Shown one piece after another: positions 8,114-14,997 of a stretch of 16,309 nucleotides of DNA. Each line of letters starts with the position of its first letter. Positions within the stretch are counted from its first letter, which is position 1. The DNA lies in NCBI GenBank assembly GCA_045645485.1, contig JAZRIX010000012.1, forward strand, positions 1 through 16,309. The letters run 5' to 3'. The DNA is from SIG440 sp045645485 (GTDB lineage Bacteria; Bacillota; Clostridia; Monoglobales; Monoglobaceae). The translations under genes were made by a program, and so were the position numbers. The notes below the pieces were generated by a model. The model was not told the origin of the DNA. It searched no databases and was given only the letters and a program-made list of their open reading frames with translations.

Positions 8114-8130
8114 ACTATTACGATAATAGT
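8114..8130. promoter_or_regulatory. Inverted repeat at rimP start point
   Basis: ACTATTA at 8114-8120 and its exact complement at 8124-8130 flank a three-base centre. The site begins next to the -10 hexamer and covers the predicted transcription start, a classic place for a repressor. It could equally be a small RNA hairpin at the 5' end. No regulator family is recognised. Confidence 0.35.
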
Positions 8131-8159
8131 ATAATACCACAAAAACCTTTATTTGTCAA
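8131..8159 (-). promoter_or_regulatory. SigA-type promoter of rimP operon
   Basis: Minus strand TTGACA (8154-8159), a 17-base spacer, then TATTAT (8131-8136), with TG placed one base before the -10 as an extended -10. The -35 overlaps the nrdR stop codon. Transcription should start near 8124. The match and spacing are near ideal for the housekeeping sigma factor. Confidence 0.85.
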
Positions 8160-8611
8160 GACTTTTTTATAATTTTGGCAAGTTCATCCATAAAGGAGTT
8201 TATATCCTTGAACTGACGGTATACCGATGCAAAGCGTACATAGGCAATATCATCAAGCTCCTTCAGTCTGTCCATAACCATTTCACCGATTTTCTCGGAT
8301 GTAACCTCACGTTCAAGCATATTGTAAAGCTTTGACTCAATATCATCAATCAGCTTTTCAATGTTAGCCAAAGTAACCGGACGTTTCTCACAGGCACGCA
8401 GAATACCGTTGAGAACCTTGTCTCTGTCCCAGGTTTCACGAAGTCCGTCTTTTTTTACAACAATAATTGGAATTGTTTCTATTTTTTCATAAGTAGTGAA
8501 GCGCTTTCCGCACTCAAGACATTCTCTGCGGCGGCGAATAGTTGTTCCCTCCTCAGTAGAACGGGAATCTATAACCTTGCTTTCCAAATGACCGCAAAAC
8601 AAACAACGCAT
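8156..8611 (-). CDS. nrdR: Transcriptional repressor NrdR
   Basis: An ATP/dATP-sensing repressor of ribonucleotide reductase genes. It has 151 residues, the family length. The N-terminal zinc ribbon has C3, C6, C31 and C34 (MRCLFCG and RRRECLECGKRFTTYE). The ATP-cone domain spans about 49-139 and begins with IVVKKDGLRETWDRDKVLNG. The ATG at 8611 has GGAG nine bases upstream. It has its own promoter and a candidate NrdR box at the start point, which suggests self-repression. No nrd genes are in the window. Confidence 0.97.
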   Translation of the reverse strand: MRCLFCGHLESKVIDSRSTEEGTTIRRRRECLECGKRFTTYEKIETIPIIVVKKDGLRETWDRDKVLNGILRACEKRPVTLANIEKLIDDIESKLYNMLEREVTSEKIGEMVMDRLKELDDIAYVRFASVYRQFKDINSFMDELAKIIKKS

Positions 8612-8627
8612 TCAAATCAACTCCAAT

Positions 8628-8643
8628 ACACAATATATAGTTA
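8628..8643. promoter_or_regulatory. Candidate NrdR box
   Basis: The plus-strand sequence ACACAATATATAGTTA matches 14 of 16 positions of the published NrdR box consensus (acaCwAtATaTwGtgt); only the last two bases differ. It lies just downstream of the nrdR -10 hexamer and covers the predicted start. I found no second box at a helical spacing, though functional boxes usually come in pairs. The AT-rich context makes a chance match possible. Confidence 0.5.
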
Positions 8644-8644
8644 T

Positions 8645-8673
8645 ATATTAACACAAAAGCAACAACTTGTCAA
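8645..8673 (-). promoter_or_regulatory. SigA-type promoter of nrdR
   Basis: Minus strand TTGACA (8668-8673), a 17-base spacer, then TAATAT (8645-8650), with TGT directly before the -10. The predicted start is near 8638, giving a leader of about 27 bases before the nrdR ATG. Confidence 0.8.
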
Positions 8674-8701
8674 CCAATTTATACCTTCAAAGTCTCAGGC
8701 T

Positions 8702-9775
8702 TCATACCTTTTTTCTTAGCTCCTCAATTTTTTCTTTTACCATTTTTGCACGTTCAGCATCAAGCCAGCCAACTGTAGCAGCAAACTTAACGCTTGCCAA
8801 GCCGTCAAGCACCTTCACCTGACCGTGCTCCTTTGCATAATTATAACCAAAATGCTGAGCCGTTGCAGGAAGAACCATACCGCAGGAATCCTCTTCAGGG
8901 GTTCTTGAAATCCAGCGGATTCCAAAGGGCAGAGTTTTTACACTGTGTGCTGCATAATACGCCCCATTCTCGCCATACTGCATTGTATGTGCGAAACCGT
9001 CCTCATCACCGATATAGCTGTGAACCGTAAAGGTAATTTCAGGGTCATATGTTTCACCCTCAACACCAAGCTTGTGATGCAGTTCAATATTTTCTTCAAT
9101 TCTGTCCTGAAATTTCAGCATTTTTTCAGCCTGCTCCGCAGGAGTATCCGCCCACACCCCCTTGTGAACCGTTATATCGCTGTAATCCGCACTGTATACC
9201 AGCTCGGAATTTTCAAGAGTATTGAAGTTTATGTGACACAGATACATATATTCCATAGGGCGATGACGAAGATTCTCAAGAACCGCCTCAACCTTCACGG
9301 TTGTAGCATCCGCATCAAGCCTGCAGATTGGTGAAAACCTATAATTCTTCACAAAGGCAACCTTATATTCAACGCATCCGCCCAATGCCATATAGTCTTC
9401 TCCGCATTCAAGAAACGCACTGTCATAATCCGCGTTGGGAAGCTCACCGTGCTGGGGATGTGTGTCACCCGCTCCGGGTCCTCCCATAGCAAGGGCTCCG
9501 CAGTGAAGCAAAAATCCGCCATAGGTTTTGAGATATTCCTTTGTAGATACAGGTTCACCGAAGCCTGTTTTCATCCCAAGCTCACGCCCCAGAAAGCAGG
9601 CACGCCATATCTGCTGACCCTGAAAAGGCAACACAATAATATACCCTTTTTCATTTTCAATTTTCAAAGCTTCCACTCCCGTTGAAAAACGAAAAGCCGT
9701 AGCCTTCATTTTTGCAGTCTCTGCAAGAACAAATTCTCTTTCACCAAAGAATGTTTTTTTCAGATTTATACGCAT
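8702..9775 (-). CDS. DUF4432 family aldose epimerase-like protein
   Basis: A 357-residue cytoplasmic protein that I assign to the DUF4432 family, which has the galactose mutarotase-like fold. It probably acts on a sugar or sugar-derived substrate, but the substrate is unknown. The clearest signature is GAGDTHPQHGELPNADYD (101-118), with histidines 106 and 109 as likely active-site residues. IIVLPFQGQQIWRACFLGRE (46-65) matches the early beta-sandwich strands. I see no signal peptide or membrane segment. The ATG at 9775 has GAGG seven bases upstream. The first 35 bases of the gene overlap the AraC remnant, and that gene's promoter probably serves both. The neighbouring creatininase remnant suggests a lost small-molecule pathway. 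Confidence 0.85.
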   Translation of the reverse strand: MRINLKKTFFGEREFVLAETAKMKATAFRFSTGVEALKIENEKGYIIVLPFQGQQIWRACFLGRELGMKTGFGEPVSTKEYLKTYGGFLLHCGALAMGGPGAGDTHPQHGELPNADYDSAFLECGEDYMALGGCVEYKVAFVKNYRFSPICRLDADATTVKVEAVLENLRHRPMEYMYLCHINFNTLENSELVYSADYSDITVHKGVWADTPAEQAEKMLKFQDRIEENIELHHKLGVEGETYDPEITFTVHSYIGDEDGFAHTMQYGENGAYYAAHSVKTLPFGIRWISRTPEEDSCGMVLPATAQHFGYNYAKEHGQVKVLDGLASVKFAATVGWLDAERAKMVKEKIEELRKKV

Positions 9776-10046
9776 AACTATTCCTCACTTTTCTTTTTTT
9801 AAATGTTTTCTTCATTCCTCTTATATCCTGACGGTATGCACAGGGTGCATTGCCGTAAAGACCGCGGAACTTTTTTGCGAACTGTGTCGCATCAAGAATT
9901 CCGGCCCGACTCATTATTTCACTTATAGGTAAATCCGTTTCTTCAATAAGGCGTTTTGCCGTTTCAAGCTTGTGTATATGTATAAATTTCGCAGGTGTTT
10001 CACCAGTCTTCTTTTTGACAACTTTATGTTTTAATTCTATATTCAA
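9741..10046 (-). pseudogene. AraC-family regulator remnant
   Basis: About 100 codons match only the last part of an AraC/XylS DNA-binding domain: TGETPAKFIHIHKLETAKRL, then LPISEIMSRAGILDATQFAK (the second helix-turn-helix) and FRGLYGNAPCAYR. The first helix-turn-helix and any ligand-binding domain are absent; a full protein has about 250-300 residues. The frame can begin only at a TTG (10046), no ribosome binding site precedes it, and a stop lies at 10053-10055. The TTG almost coincides with the predicted transcription start, so leaderless translation is conceivable. I think it is a 5'-deleted gene. The tail runs into the DUF4432 start. Confidence 0.7.
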
Positions 10047-10070
10047 TTCGGATTATAACAGATATATAAT
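10042..10070 (+). promoter_or_regulatory. Plus-strand promoter candidate for remnant
   Basis: TTCAAT (10042-10047), a 17-base spacer and a perfect TATAAT (10065-10070) point toward the creatininase remnant. The -35 is poor, so it may have relied on an activator. It overlaps the minus-strand promoter almost completely. Confidence 0.45.
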
Positions 10071-10081
10071 TGACTTGTCAA
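10052..10081 (-). promoter_or_regulatory. Consensus promoter before AraC remnant and DUF4432
   Basis: Minus strand TTGACA (10076-10081), an 18-base spacer and TATAAT (10052-10057): both hexamers are perfect. The predicted start is near 10045. The -35 lies in a small inverted repeat (TTGAC-TT-GTCAA, 10070-10081). It would give DUF4432 a leader of about 270 bases containing the AraC remnant. Confidence 0.75.
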
Positions 10082-10105
10082 GAATTTTAACAAAGGAGAT
10101 TTCTT

Positions 10106-10507
10106 ATGAAGCATATTGAAAAAAACTATGACTTCCGCAAAGAACTGATGCAGTTGTTCTCCCCCCAATCTGGTACGGAGTTGCAAGCTTTGCCGTTGCA
10201 GGTCTTGAAAAGAACACAATCCACGTAGACTGCGCCCCCCTTGACTCAGCCGATAATCCATGTAACTGGATCAAAACGCTCAACGGAATTTCTTCAAAAT
10301 GTGGCCTCAATGTACGGCGGCGACCACGCAGGAAAACACGAATGTTCAACGCTGAAGTTTCTCTACCCCGAAGCCATAAAGGAAGAACGCATCGTGAACG
10401 CAAATGAATGGTTCACCGAAACCGCAAAGGATATGTCAATTGAGTTGGGCGAAAAAATTGTTTCACTTTCTGTTGACGAACTGTGTGAAATAATTAAGTC
10501 AAAATAA
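10106..10507 (+). pseudogene. Decayed creatininase-family pseudogene
   Basis: A good start (AAAGGAG, seven bases, ATG at 10106) opens MKHIEKNYDFRKELMQLF and hits a stop at 10226. A second frame entered at the C6 run (10161-10166) reads PPIWYGVASFAVAGLEKNTI, like the mid-region of creatininase-family amidohydrolases. The original frame resumes with NVASMYGGDHAGKHECST, like the metal-binding HAGxxET region, and ends at 10507. One added C would join the first two parts. The usual EQHG and GHGGN regions are missing, so deletions as well as frameshifts occurred: 402 bases remain of about 750-800. Family assignment is from memory of its motifs. Divergent from the AraC remnant. Confidence 0.65.
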
Positions 10508-10511
10508 AAGC

Positions 10512-10543
10512 AACAAAGGGTGTGCCTCGGCACACCCTTTGTT
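10512..10543. terminator. Two-way terminator
   Basis: A perfect 15-bp stem (10512-10526 with 10529-10543, GC-rich core AAAGGGTGTGCC) with a two-base loop. T-rich sequence follows on both strands. It lies between converging units and ends two genes: the creatininase remnant (plus) and the phosphate transporter (minus), whose stop codon directly abuts it. Confidence 0.88.
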
Positions 10544-12283
10544 TTAAAGATACTTTGCTTCATACTCTGCATATTTTGTTTTGAATTCACTGCTGTCCTT
10601 TTTAAATGCACGAAGGGATTCGTGCAGGTTAAGATTATCATCAGCCGCATCAATTATGCAACCGGCAATATTTGAGCAATGGTCGGAGGTTCTTGCAAGG
10701 TTTGTAAGGATATCAGACCATACAAAGCCGGTTTCAATACTGCAAGCTCCCTGCTGAAGTCTGCGTATATGACCGCTCCTCAGTTTCTCCTTCAAAGCAT
10801 CAATAACCTGTTCAAGAGGTTCAACATTCATTGCAGCATCTATATTTTCCTCGTCAAGAGCCTTTAATGTAAAGTCAAGAACTTCATCAACAGCATTACA
10901 CAAATTGTCAAGCTCAGCCATGGCTTCATCGGAGAAGCTCATTTTCTTTTCTTTCATTTCTTCACTTGCTTTCACAAGTCCTACCGCATAGTCAGAAATA
11001 CGTTCAAGGTCTCCTATAACCTTCAGAAGCTTTGCAGCTTCTGCACTATCGCACTCACTTGTCTGATAGGCACTGAGCTTTACAAGGAAGGTTCCGATTA
11101 TATCCTCGTAGTGATCGCTTTTTTCTTCTGCAGCTCTGATTTTTTCGGCAATCTCAGGCGAGTATTGTCCCAGACAGTTCAAGCTGTCCTTCAATGCATA
11201 AACTGCACATTTTGCCATATCTGCCACCAGCTCACCGCATTGTTCAACCGCAATTGACGGTGTTGCAAGAAGTCTCTCATCAAGTTCGGTAACCTTTTCC
11301 GGAGTTTTGGTTTCCGGAACCAGCATATATGCAATTTTTTCAAGAAGACTCGACATAGGCAAAAGAATTACTGTACATGCAACATTAAATATGGAATGCC
11401 AAATGGCAATCTGAGCTTCAGATGTAGCCACATCGAATATATTCGGTGCAACCACATAATCAACAATACTGAATACCGACAGACAAATCACCGTACCGAC
11501 TATGTTAAAAGTCAGGTGAACCAGTGCCGCACGCTTCGCATTGCGGTTTGTGCCAAAGGACGAAAGAATCGCCGTTATACAAGTACCGATATTCTGACCC
11601 ATAATAATAGGAATTGCCGCACCGTTTGAAATTGCACCTGTTGCCGAAAGTGCCTGCAAAATACCAACCGAAGCAGATGAACTCTGAATAACAGCTGTAA
11701 GAATTGCACCTGCCAAAACCCCCAATATAGGGTTTTTGAACATTATGAACATCTGTGTAAACCATTCTACATCCTTAAGTCCCGCAACCGAATCAGACAT
11801 AATATTCATACCGTACATCAGTACTGCAAACCCCAGAAGAATAGATCCTGTATCTTTCTTTTTGCTGTCCTTCATAAACATGGTAAAGAATATACCGAGC
11901 AAAGCAAGTATAGGTGTAAATGACATTGGTTTAAGAATTTCCACAAACCATGCGCTGCCGTCAATCCCACCAAGACTCAAAATCCAAGCTGTAACGGTTG
12001 TACCGATATTGGCACCCATAATCACGTTAATTGCCTGTTTCAAGGTCATAAGACCTGAGTTTACAAAGCCAACAACCATAACGGTTGTTGCAGATGAGCT
12101 TTGAATCACGGCAGTTACACCAAGACCCGTTATAAGTCCTGCAAGCTTGCCCGTTGTCAGCTTGCCCAAAAGAGCCTGCAATCCGCTTCCGGCTCTTCTC
12201 TCAAGTGCCGAACCCATTAAATCCATACCAAAGAGGAACAGACACAAACCGCCAATCAAAAATAATACGTTTTCCCAAGTCAT
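10544..12283 (-). CDS. Na+/phosphate cotransporter with PhoU-like domain
   Basis: A membrane protein of 579 residues in the Na/Pi cotransporter II-related family (NptA/YjbB type), which moves inorganic phosphate with sodium; direction in bacteria can be import or export. Residues 1-320 hold hydrophobic segments with the family's internal repeat: AVIQSSSATT (58-67) with MGANIGTTVTA (89-99), and AVIQSSSAS (197-205) with MGQNIGTCITA (228-238). Residues from about 335 form a helical cytoplasmic PhoU-like tail, including LLKVIGDLERISDYAVGLVK. The ATG at 12283 has AAGGAAG upstream. It lies 129 bases after phoR with PHO-box-like repeats in the gap, which links it to phosphate control. Confidence 0.93.
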   Translation of the reverse strand: MTWENVLFLIGGLCLFLFGMDLMGSALERRAGSGLQALLGKLTTGKLAGLITGLGVTAVIQSSSATTVMVVGFVNSGLMTLKQAINVIMGANIGTTVTAWILSLGGIDGSAWFVEILKPMSFTPILALLGIFFTMFMKDSKKKDTGSILLGFAVLMYGMNIMSDSVAGLKDVEWFTQMFIMFKNPILGVLAGAILTAVIQSSSASVGILQALSATGAISNGAAIPIIMGQNIGTCITAILSSFGTNRNAKRAALVHLTFNIVGTVICLSVFSIVDYVVAPNIFDVATSEAQIAIWHSIFNVACTVILLPMSSLLEKIAYMLVPETKTPEKVTELDERLLATPSIAVEQCGELVADMAKCAVYALKDSLNCLGQYSPEIAEKIRAAEEKSDHYEDIIGTFLVKLSAYQTSECDSAEAAKLLKVIGDLERISDYAVGLVKASEEMKEKKMSFSDEAMAELDNLCNAVDEVLDFTLKALDEENIDAAMNVEPLEQVIDALKEKLRSGHIRRLQQGACSIETGFVWSDILTNLARTSDHCSNIAGCIIDAADDNLNLHESLRAFKKDSSEFKTKYAEYEAKYL

Positions 12284-12370
12284 TCCATCATCTTCCTTTT
12301 CTTTTATATTATTCAGAACAATCAGAAGATATCATAAAATGACAGCAAATACAATACATATTTCCAAGCT

Positions 12371-12398
12371 TTAACTTAACATTAACATATAATTAACA
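12371..12398. promoter_or_regulatory. PHO-box-like direct repeats before transporter
   Basis: On the plus strand TTAAC(T/A) units start at 12371, 12376, 12382 and 12393; those at 12371, 12382 and 12393 keep an 11-base period. TTAACA repeats with about five-base gaps match the PhoP box described in Bacillus subtilis. The site is about 90 bases upstream of the transporter ATG. A possible -10 (TATGAT, minus strand, 12331-12336) with no good -35 lies in between, as expected of an activator-dependent promoter. Its 18-base core differs by one base from the site before phoB. Confidence 0.65.
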
Positions 12399-12412
12399 TC
12401 AGGTATAAAGAC

Positions 12413-14068
12413 CTATTCATTAAACTCTACGGTTATTCTTGTCCCTTCATCAACCGCACTTTCCAGAATGATCTCAGCATTATGATATGATGCAGCGTGT
12501 TTAACAATTGAAAGTCCCAGACCTGTTCCCCCCACTTCCTTTGAATGACTTTTGTCCACCCGGTAAAACCGTTCGAAAACACGGCTTCGTTCAGCATTTG
12601 GAATTCCTATTCCCGTATCACGAACCGTAAGATATACCTTTTTGCAAGCACTTTTGCTGACAATTACCTCAACCAAGCCATTATCTTTGTTGTACTTCAC
12701 CGCATTATCGCACAAATTAAAAATCATTTCATCCAATATTTTTTCGGTTCCAAAAATTTCTGCAGACTCACCAATTAATCTGAGGTCTATATTTCGCTTT
12801 TTAGCAACAATTTCAAGTCTTTCAAGAATCCTTTGCGACAGCCTGTACAAATCTATAGTTTCTTTTTCATAACATACATCGCCATCGTCAAGCTCAGAAA
12901 TTCTGATAATATCCGTGACAAGAGTAATAAGTCTTTGAGCTTCATCATAGATTGATCTTGAAAAATCCATAACTGTATCATTCGGCATTCCGCCATCTTT
13001 CATCATCTCAGCAAAACCCGAGATAGAGGTGAGGGGCGTGTTCAGCTCATGAGAAACATTTGATGTAAACTCTCGTCTCAGTTGTTCCCGATTTGCCGCT
13101 TCGGTTATGTCAATAATCATAACAACAGCACCAATAACAGTTTTCCCGTCACGGACAGGATTTCCAATGACTCTGCAAACTCTTCCGCTGTTTTCAATGT
13201 CCTTTTGCGTATGCTGACCCGAAAGAACATTTTTTATAATATCCTTGAATTCTTCTGATATCTCCATATAAGATATATTCTTTTTTTCAGTATTTCCAAT
13301 ATCCAGAAGCTTTAGTACAGCCTGGTTTTTTGTCAGAACATCCCCAACAGAATCAACCACAAGCAGGCCTTCATTCATATTTTCGGATATGAGACGAAAT
13401 TCTTCCTGCTTCTGCCTTGCTTCTTTTATCTGTCGGTCTATAATTCTTTTTTGGGTCTTCAGTTTTGCCAGCAATGGTTCAAGCTCCTCATAAACTTCGC
13501 TGTTGATTGGATTGTCGGGATTAATTTCGTTTATGGGTTTCACAATAGATTTTGAAACATGATAAGACAAATAAAAAGAAATACCCATAATAATCAACAC
13601 TATCACAATAAGCGGCTGCATAAGTCCCAACAAAATTGTAAGCACTGAATTCTGTACTGTCGAAACTCTCAGAAAGCGACCATTCTCAAGCTTCACGGCA
13701 TAATATATTACTTTTTCTGTTAGGGTTTCGGAGTATCTGGAGGCAAAACCCCACCCTTCAGATAATGCTTTTTTAATTTCTTCACGTGATAGATGGTTGT
13801 CCGTCTTTTCGCCTTCGGTTGAAGTATCTGCAAGCACAACCCCATCAGGACTTATCAAAGTGATGCGTTTGTCACTGTCCTTAAATTTTTCAATAAATTC
13901 AGCACCTTCAAGTTCAACGGCATATGAAATATAGTTTGCTTCATTTCTCAACTCTGACATAATCCGACTTTCAAAATACTCAAACAAAATACCGAAAATA
14001 AGTACAAAGCTAACCAACAGTACCAGAATGGATGTCAGAAAATTCGAACGGAATATTTTTGCATTCAT
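12413..14068 (-). CDS. phoR: PhoR-type membrane sensor histidine kinase
   Basis: A 551-residue kinase that probably senses phosphate status and phosphorylates the adjacent regulator. Transmembrane segments are near 11-30 and 142-168, enclosing an extracellular loop of about 110 residues. A short HAMP-like stretch (SKSIVKPINEI, from 172), a coiled region and a PAS domain (about 220-322, ENMNEGLLVVDSVGDVLTKN) follow. The kinase core has FTSNVSHELNTPLTSISGFA with H340, the N-box LCDNAVKYN, DTGIGIP and GGTGLGLSIVKH. The ATG at 14068 overlaps the regulator stop by four bases (ATGA), so the pair is coupled. PhoR is the best fit given architecture, PHO boxes and the phosphate transporter downstream; the stimulus is inferred. 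Confidence 0.85.
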   Translation of the reverse strand: MNAKIFRSNFLTSILVLLVSFVLIFGILFEYFESRIMSELRNEANYISYAVELEGAEFIEKFKDSDKRITLISPDGVVLADTSTEGEKTDNHLSREEIKKALSEGWGFASRYSETLTEKVIYYAVKLENGRFLRVSTVQNSVLTILLGLMQPLIVIVLIIMGISFYLSYHVSKSIVKPINEINPDNPINSEVYEELEPLLAKLKTQKRIIDRQIKEARQKQEEFRLISENMNEGLLVVDSVGDVLTKNQAVLKLLDIGNTEKKNISYMEISEEFKDIIKNVLSGQHTQKDIENSGRVCRVIGNPVRDGKTVIGAVVMIIDITEAANREQLRREFTSNVSHELNTPLTSISGFAEMMKDGGMPNDTVMDFSRSIYDEAQRLITLVTDIIRISELDDGDVCYEKETIDLYRLSQRILERLEIVAKKRNIDLRLIGESAEIFGTEKILDEMIFNLCDNAVKYNKDNGLVEVIVSKSACKKVYLTVRDTGIGIPNAERSRVFERFYRVDKSHSKEVGGTGLGLSIVKHAASYHNAEIILESAVDEGTRITVEFNE

Positions 14069-14739
14069 GCTTCATTCACCCCAATCTTGTAGCCGATATT
14101 TTTAACTGTTTGTATATATTCCCCTGCAGTTTCAAGCTTAACCCTGAGTTTTCTTATGTGAACATCCAATGTCCTTGATTCATCATAAAAATCGCCCCAG
14201 ACCTCCGACAAAAGCACCTCTCGGCGAACCACGTTTCCCTCTGCCTGCAAAAGCATAAGAAGCAAGGAGTATTCCTTAAAAGAAAGGCTGATTTCCTTTC
14301 CTTCAACCTTAGTAATGTGCTTATCATGATTTACATAAAGCTTTCCTATACGATATTCATTTGGTGAATTGTTTTTTCTGTATCTTCGGAGCACAGCCCT
14401 GACACGTGCCACAAGCTCGGTCATACCAAACGGCTTGGATATATAATCATCGGCACCCATATCAAGACCTGTCACCTTGTCAAATTCACTGTCCTTTGCC
14501 GTAAGCATAACAACGGGTATATCCCTTGTTTTCTCTCCGCTTTGAAGCTTTTCCAAAATACTGAGTCCATCCTCCTCAGGAAGCATTATATCAAGTAAAA
14601 TCAAGTCAGGTAAACCGTTTTTCATTTCCGACCAAAACCCTGACGGAGCCGAAAACCCTTTAACATCATAGCCCTCCCTTGAAAGTGCATAGCACACAAG
14701 CTTACGGATATTGTAATCATCTTCCACAAGAAAAATCAT
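14065..14739 (-). CDS. phoB: PhoB/PhoP-type response regulator
   Basis: An OmpR/PhoB-family DNA-binding regulator of 224 residues. The receiver domain has the acidic pair D7-D8 and phospho-acceptor D50 (LILLDIMLPEEDG), then VVMLTAKDSEFDKVTGLDMG and DDYISKPFGMTELVAR. The C-terminal winged helix contains SFKEYSLLLMLL and SRTLDVHIRKLRVKLE. I use the ATG at 14739, which has AGGAGG eight bases upstream; a GTG at 14748 is inside that binding site. Repeats at 14801-14823 suggest self-activation through PHO boxes. In Firmicutes this gene is also called phoP. No pst or phoU genes are in the window. Confidence 0.9.
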   Translation of the reverse strand: MIFLVEDDYNIRKLVCYALSREGYDVKGFSAPSGFWSEMKNGLPDLILLDIMLPEEDGLSILEKLQSGEKTRDIPVVMLTAKDSEFDKVTGLDMGADDYISKPFGMTELVARVRAVLRRYRKNNSPNEYRIGKLYVNHDKHITKVEGKEISLSFKEYSLLLMLLQAEGNVVRREVLLSEVWGDFYDESRTLDVHIRKLRVKLETAGEYIQTVKNIGYKIGVNEA

Positions 14740-14800
14740 CCGTTTCACCTCCTATGCTCTTATTGTAACATAAAATTCATTTATAGTGAAGATATTTTTA

Positions 14801-14823
14801 TGTTAATTGTATGTTAAAGTTAA
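14801..14823 (-). promoter_or_regulatory. PHO-box-like repeats before phoB
   Basis: On the minus strand TTAACT, TTAACA and TTAACA occupy 14818-14823, 14812-14817 and 14801-14806; the two perfect units are 11 bases apart. A TATAAA about 15 bases downstream could be the -10, with the last unit in the -35 position, the arrangement of PhoP-activated promoters in Bacillus. The site also lies about 80 bases upstream of the divergent M24 gene promoter, so shared control is possible. Confidence 0.65.
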
Positions 14824-14871
14824 TCTTATCTTTTACAGTCAATCACAAGTATTTTATAAAATAAATTTACG

Positions 14872-14902
14872 ATTGTGCAAAAAAAAGAAAATATTGTGCA
14901 AA
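14872..14902 (+). repeat. Direct repeat ATTGTGCAAA, 21-base period
   Basis: ATTGTGCAAA occurs at 14872-14881 and exactly again at 14893-14902, 21 bases apart, or two helical turns. The second copy touches the -35 of the M24 gene promoter. Copies on the same DNA face next to a weak -35 suggest an activator or repressor site. I do not recognise the regulator. Confidence 0.45.
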
Positions 14903-14929
14903 GACAAACCCGAGTTTTTGTGTTATACT
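14901..14929 (+). promoter_or_regulatory. Promoter of M24 gene
   Basis: AAGACA (14901-14906), a 17-base spacer and TATACT (14924-14929), with TGT directly before the -10 as an extended -10. The predicted start is near 14936. The leader of about 62 bases contains a small hairpin (TGGGG/CCCCA, 14952-14967) and the AGGAG ribosome binding site at 14985-14989. Confidence 0.7.
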
Positions 14930-14997
14930 GGATATGTAAAAAGCAAAAAAATGGGGAAATCACCCCAAAATTTAAATAAAAGACAGGAGATGTTTTT

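Noticed and set aside
8039..8140. N-terminal extension of rimP by 34 codons
   Set aside because: It would translate a perfect AAGGAGG binding site and the leader hairpin; the ATG at 8038 matches the family's N-terminus.
12401..12414. Terminator between phoR and the transporter (AGGT/ACCT)
   Set aside because: A 4-bp stem without a T-run is too weak; read-through from phoBR into the transporter gene remains possible.
14952..14967. Riboswitch in the M24 leader
   Set aside because: The leader is only about 62 bases with one 5-bp hairpin; no known riboswitch core fits and there is no terminator.
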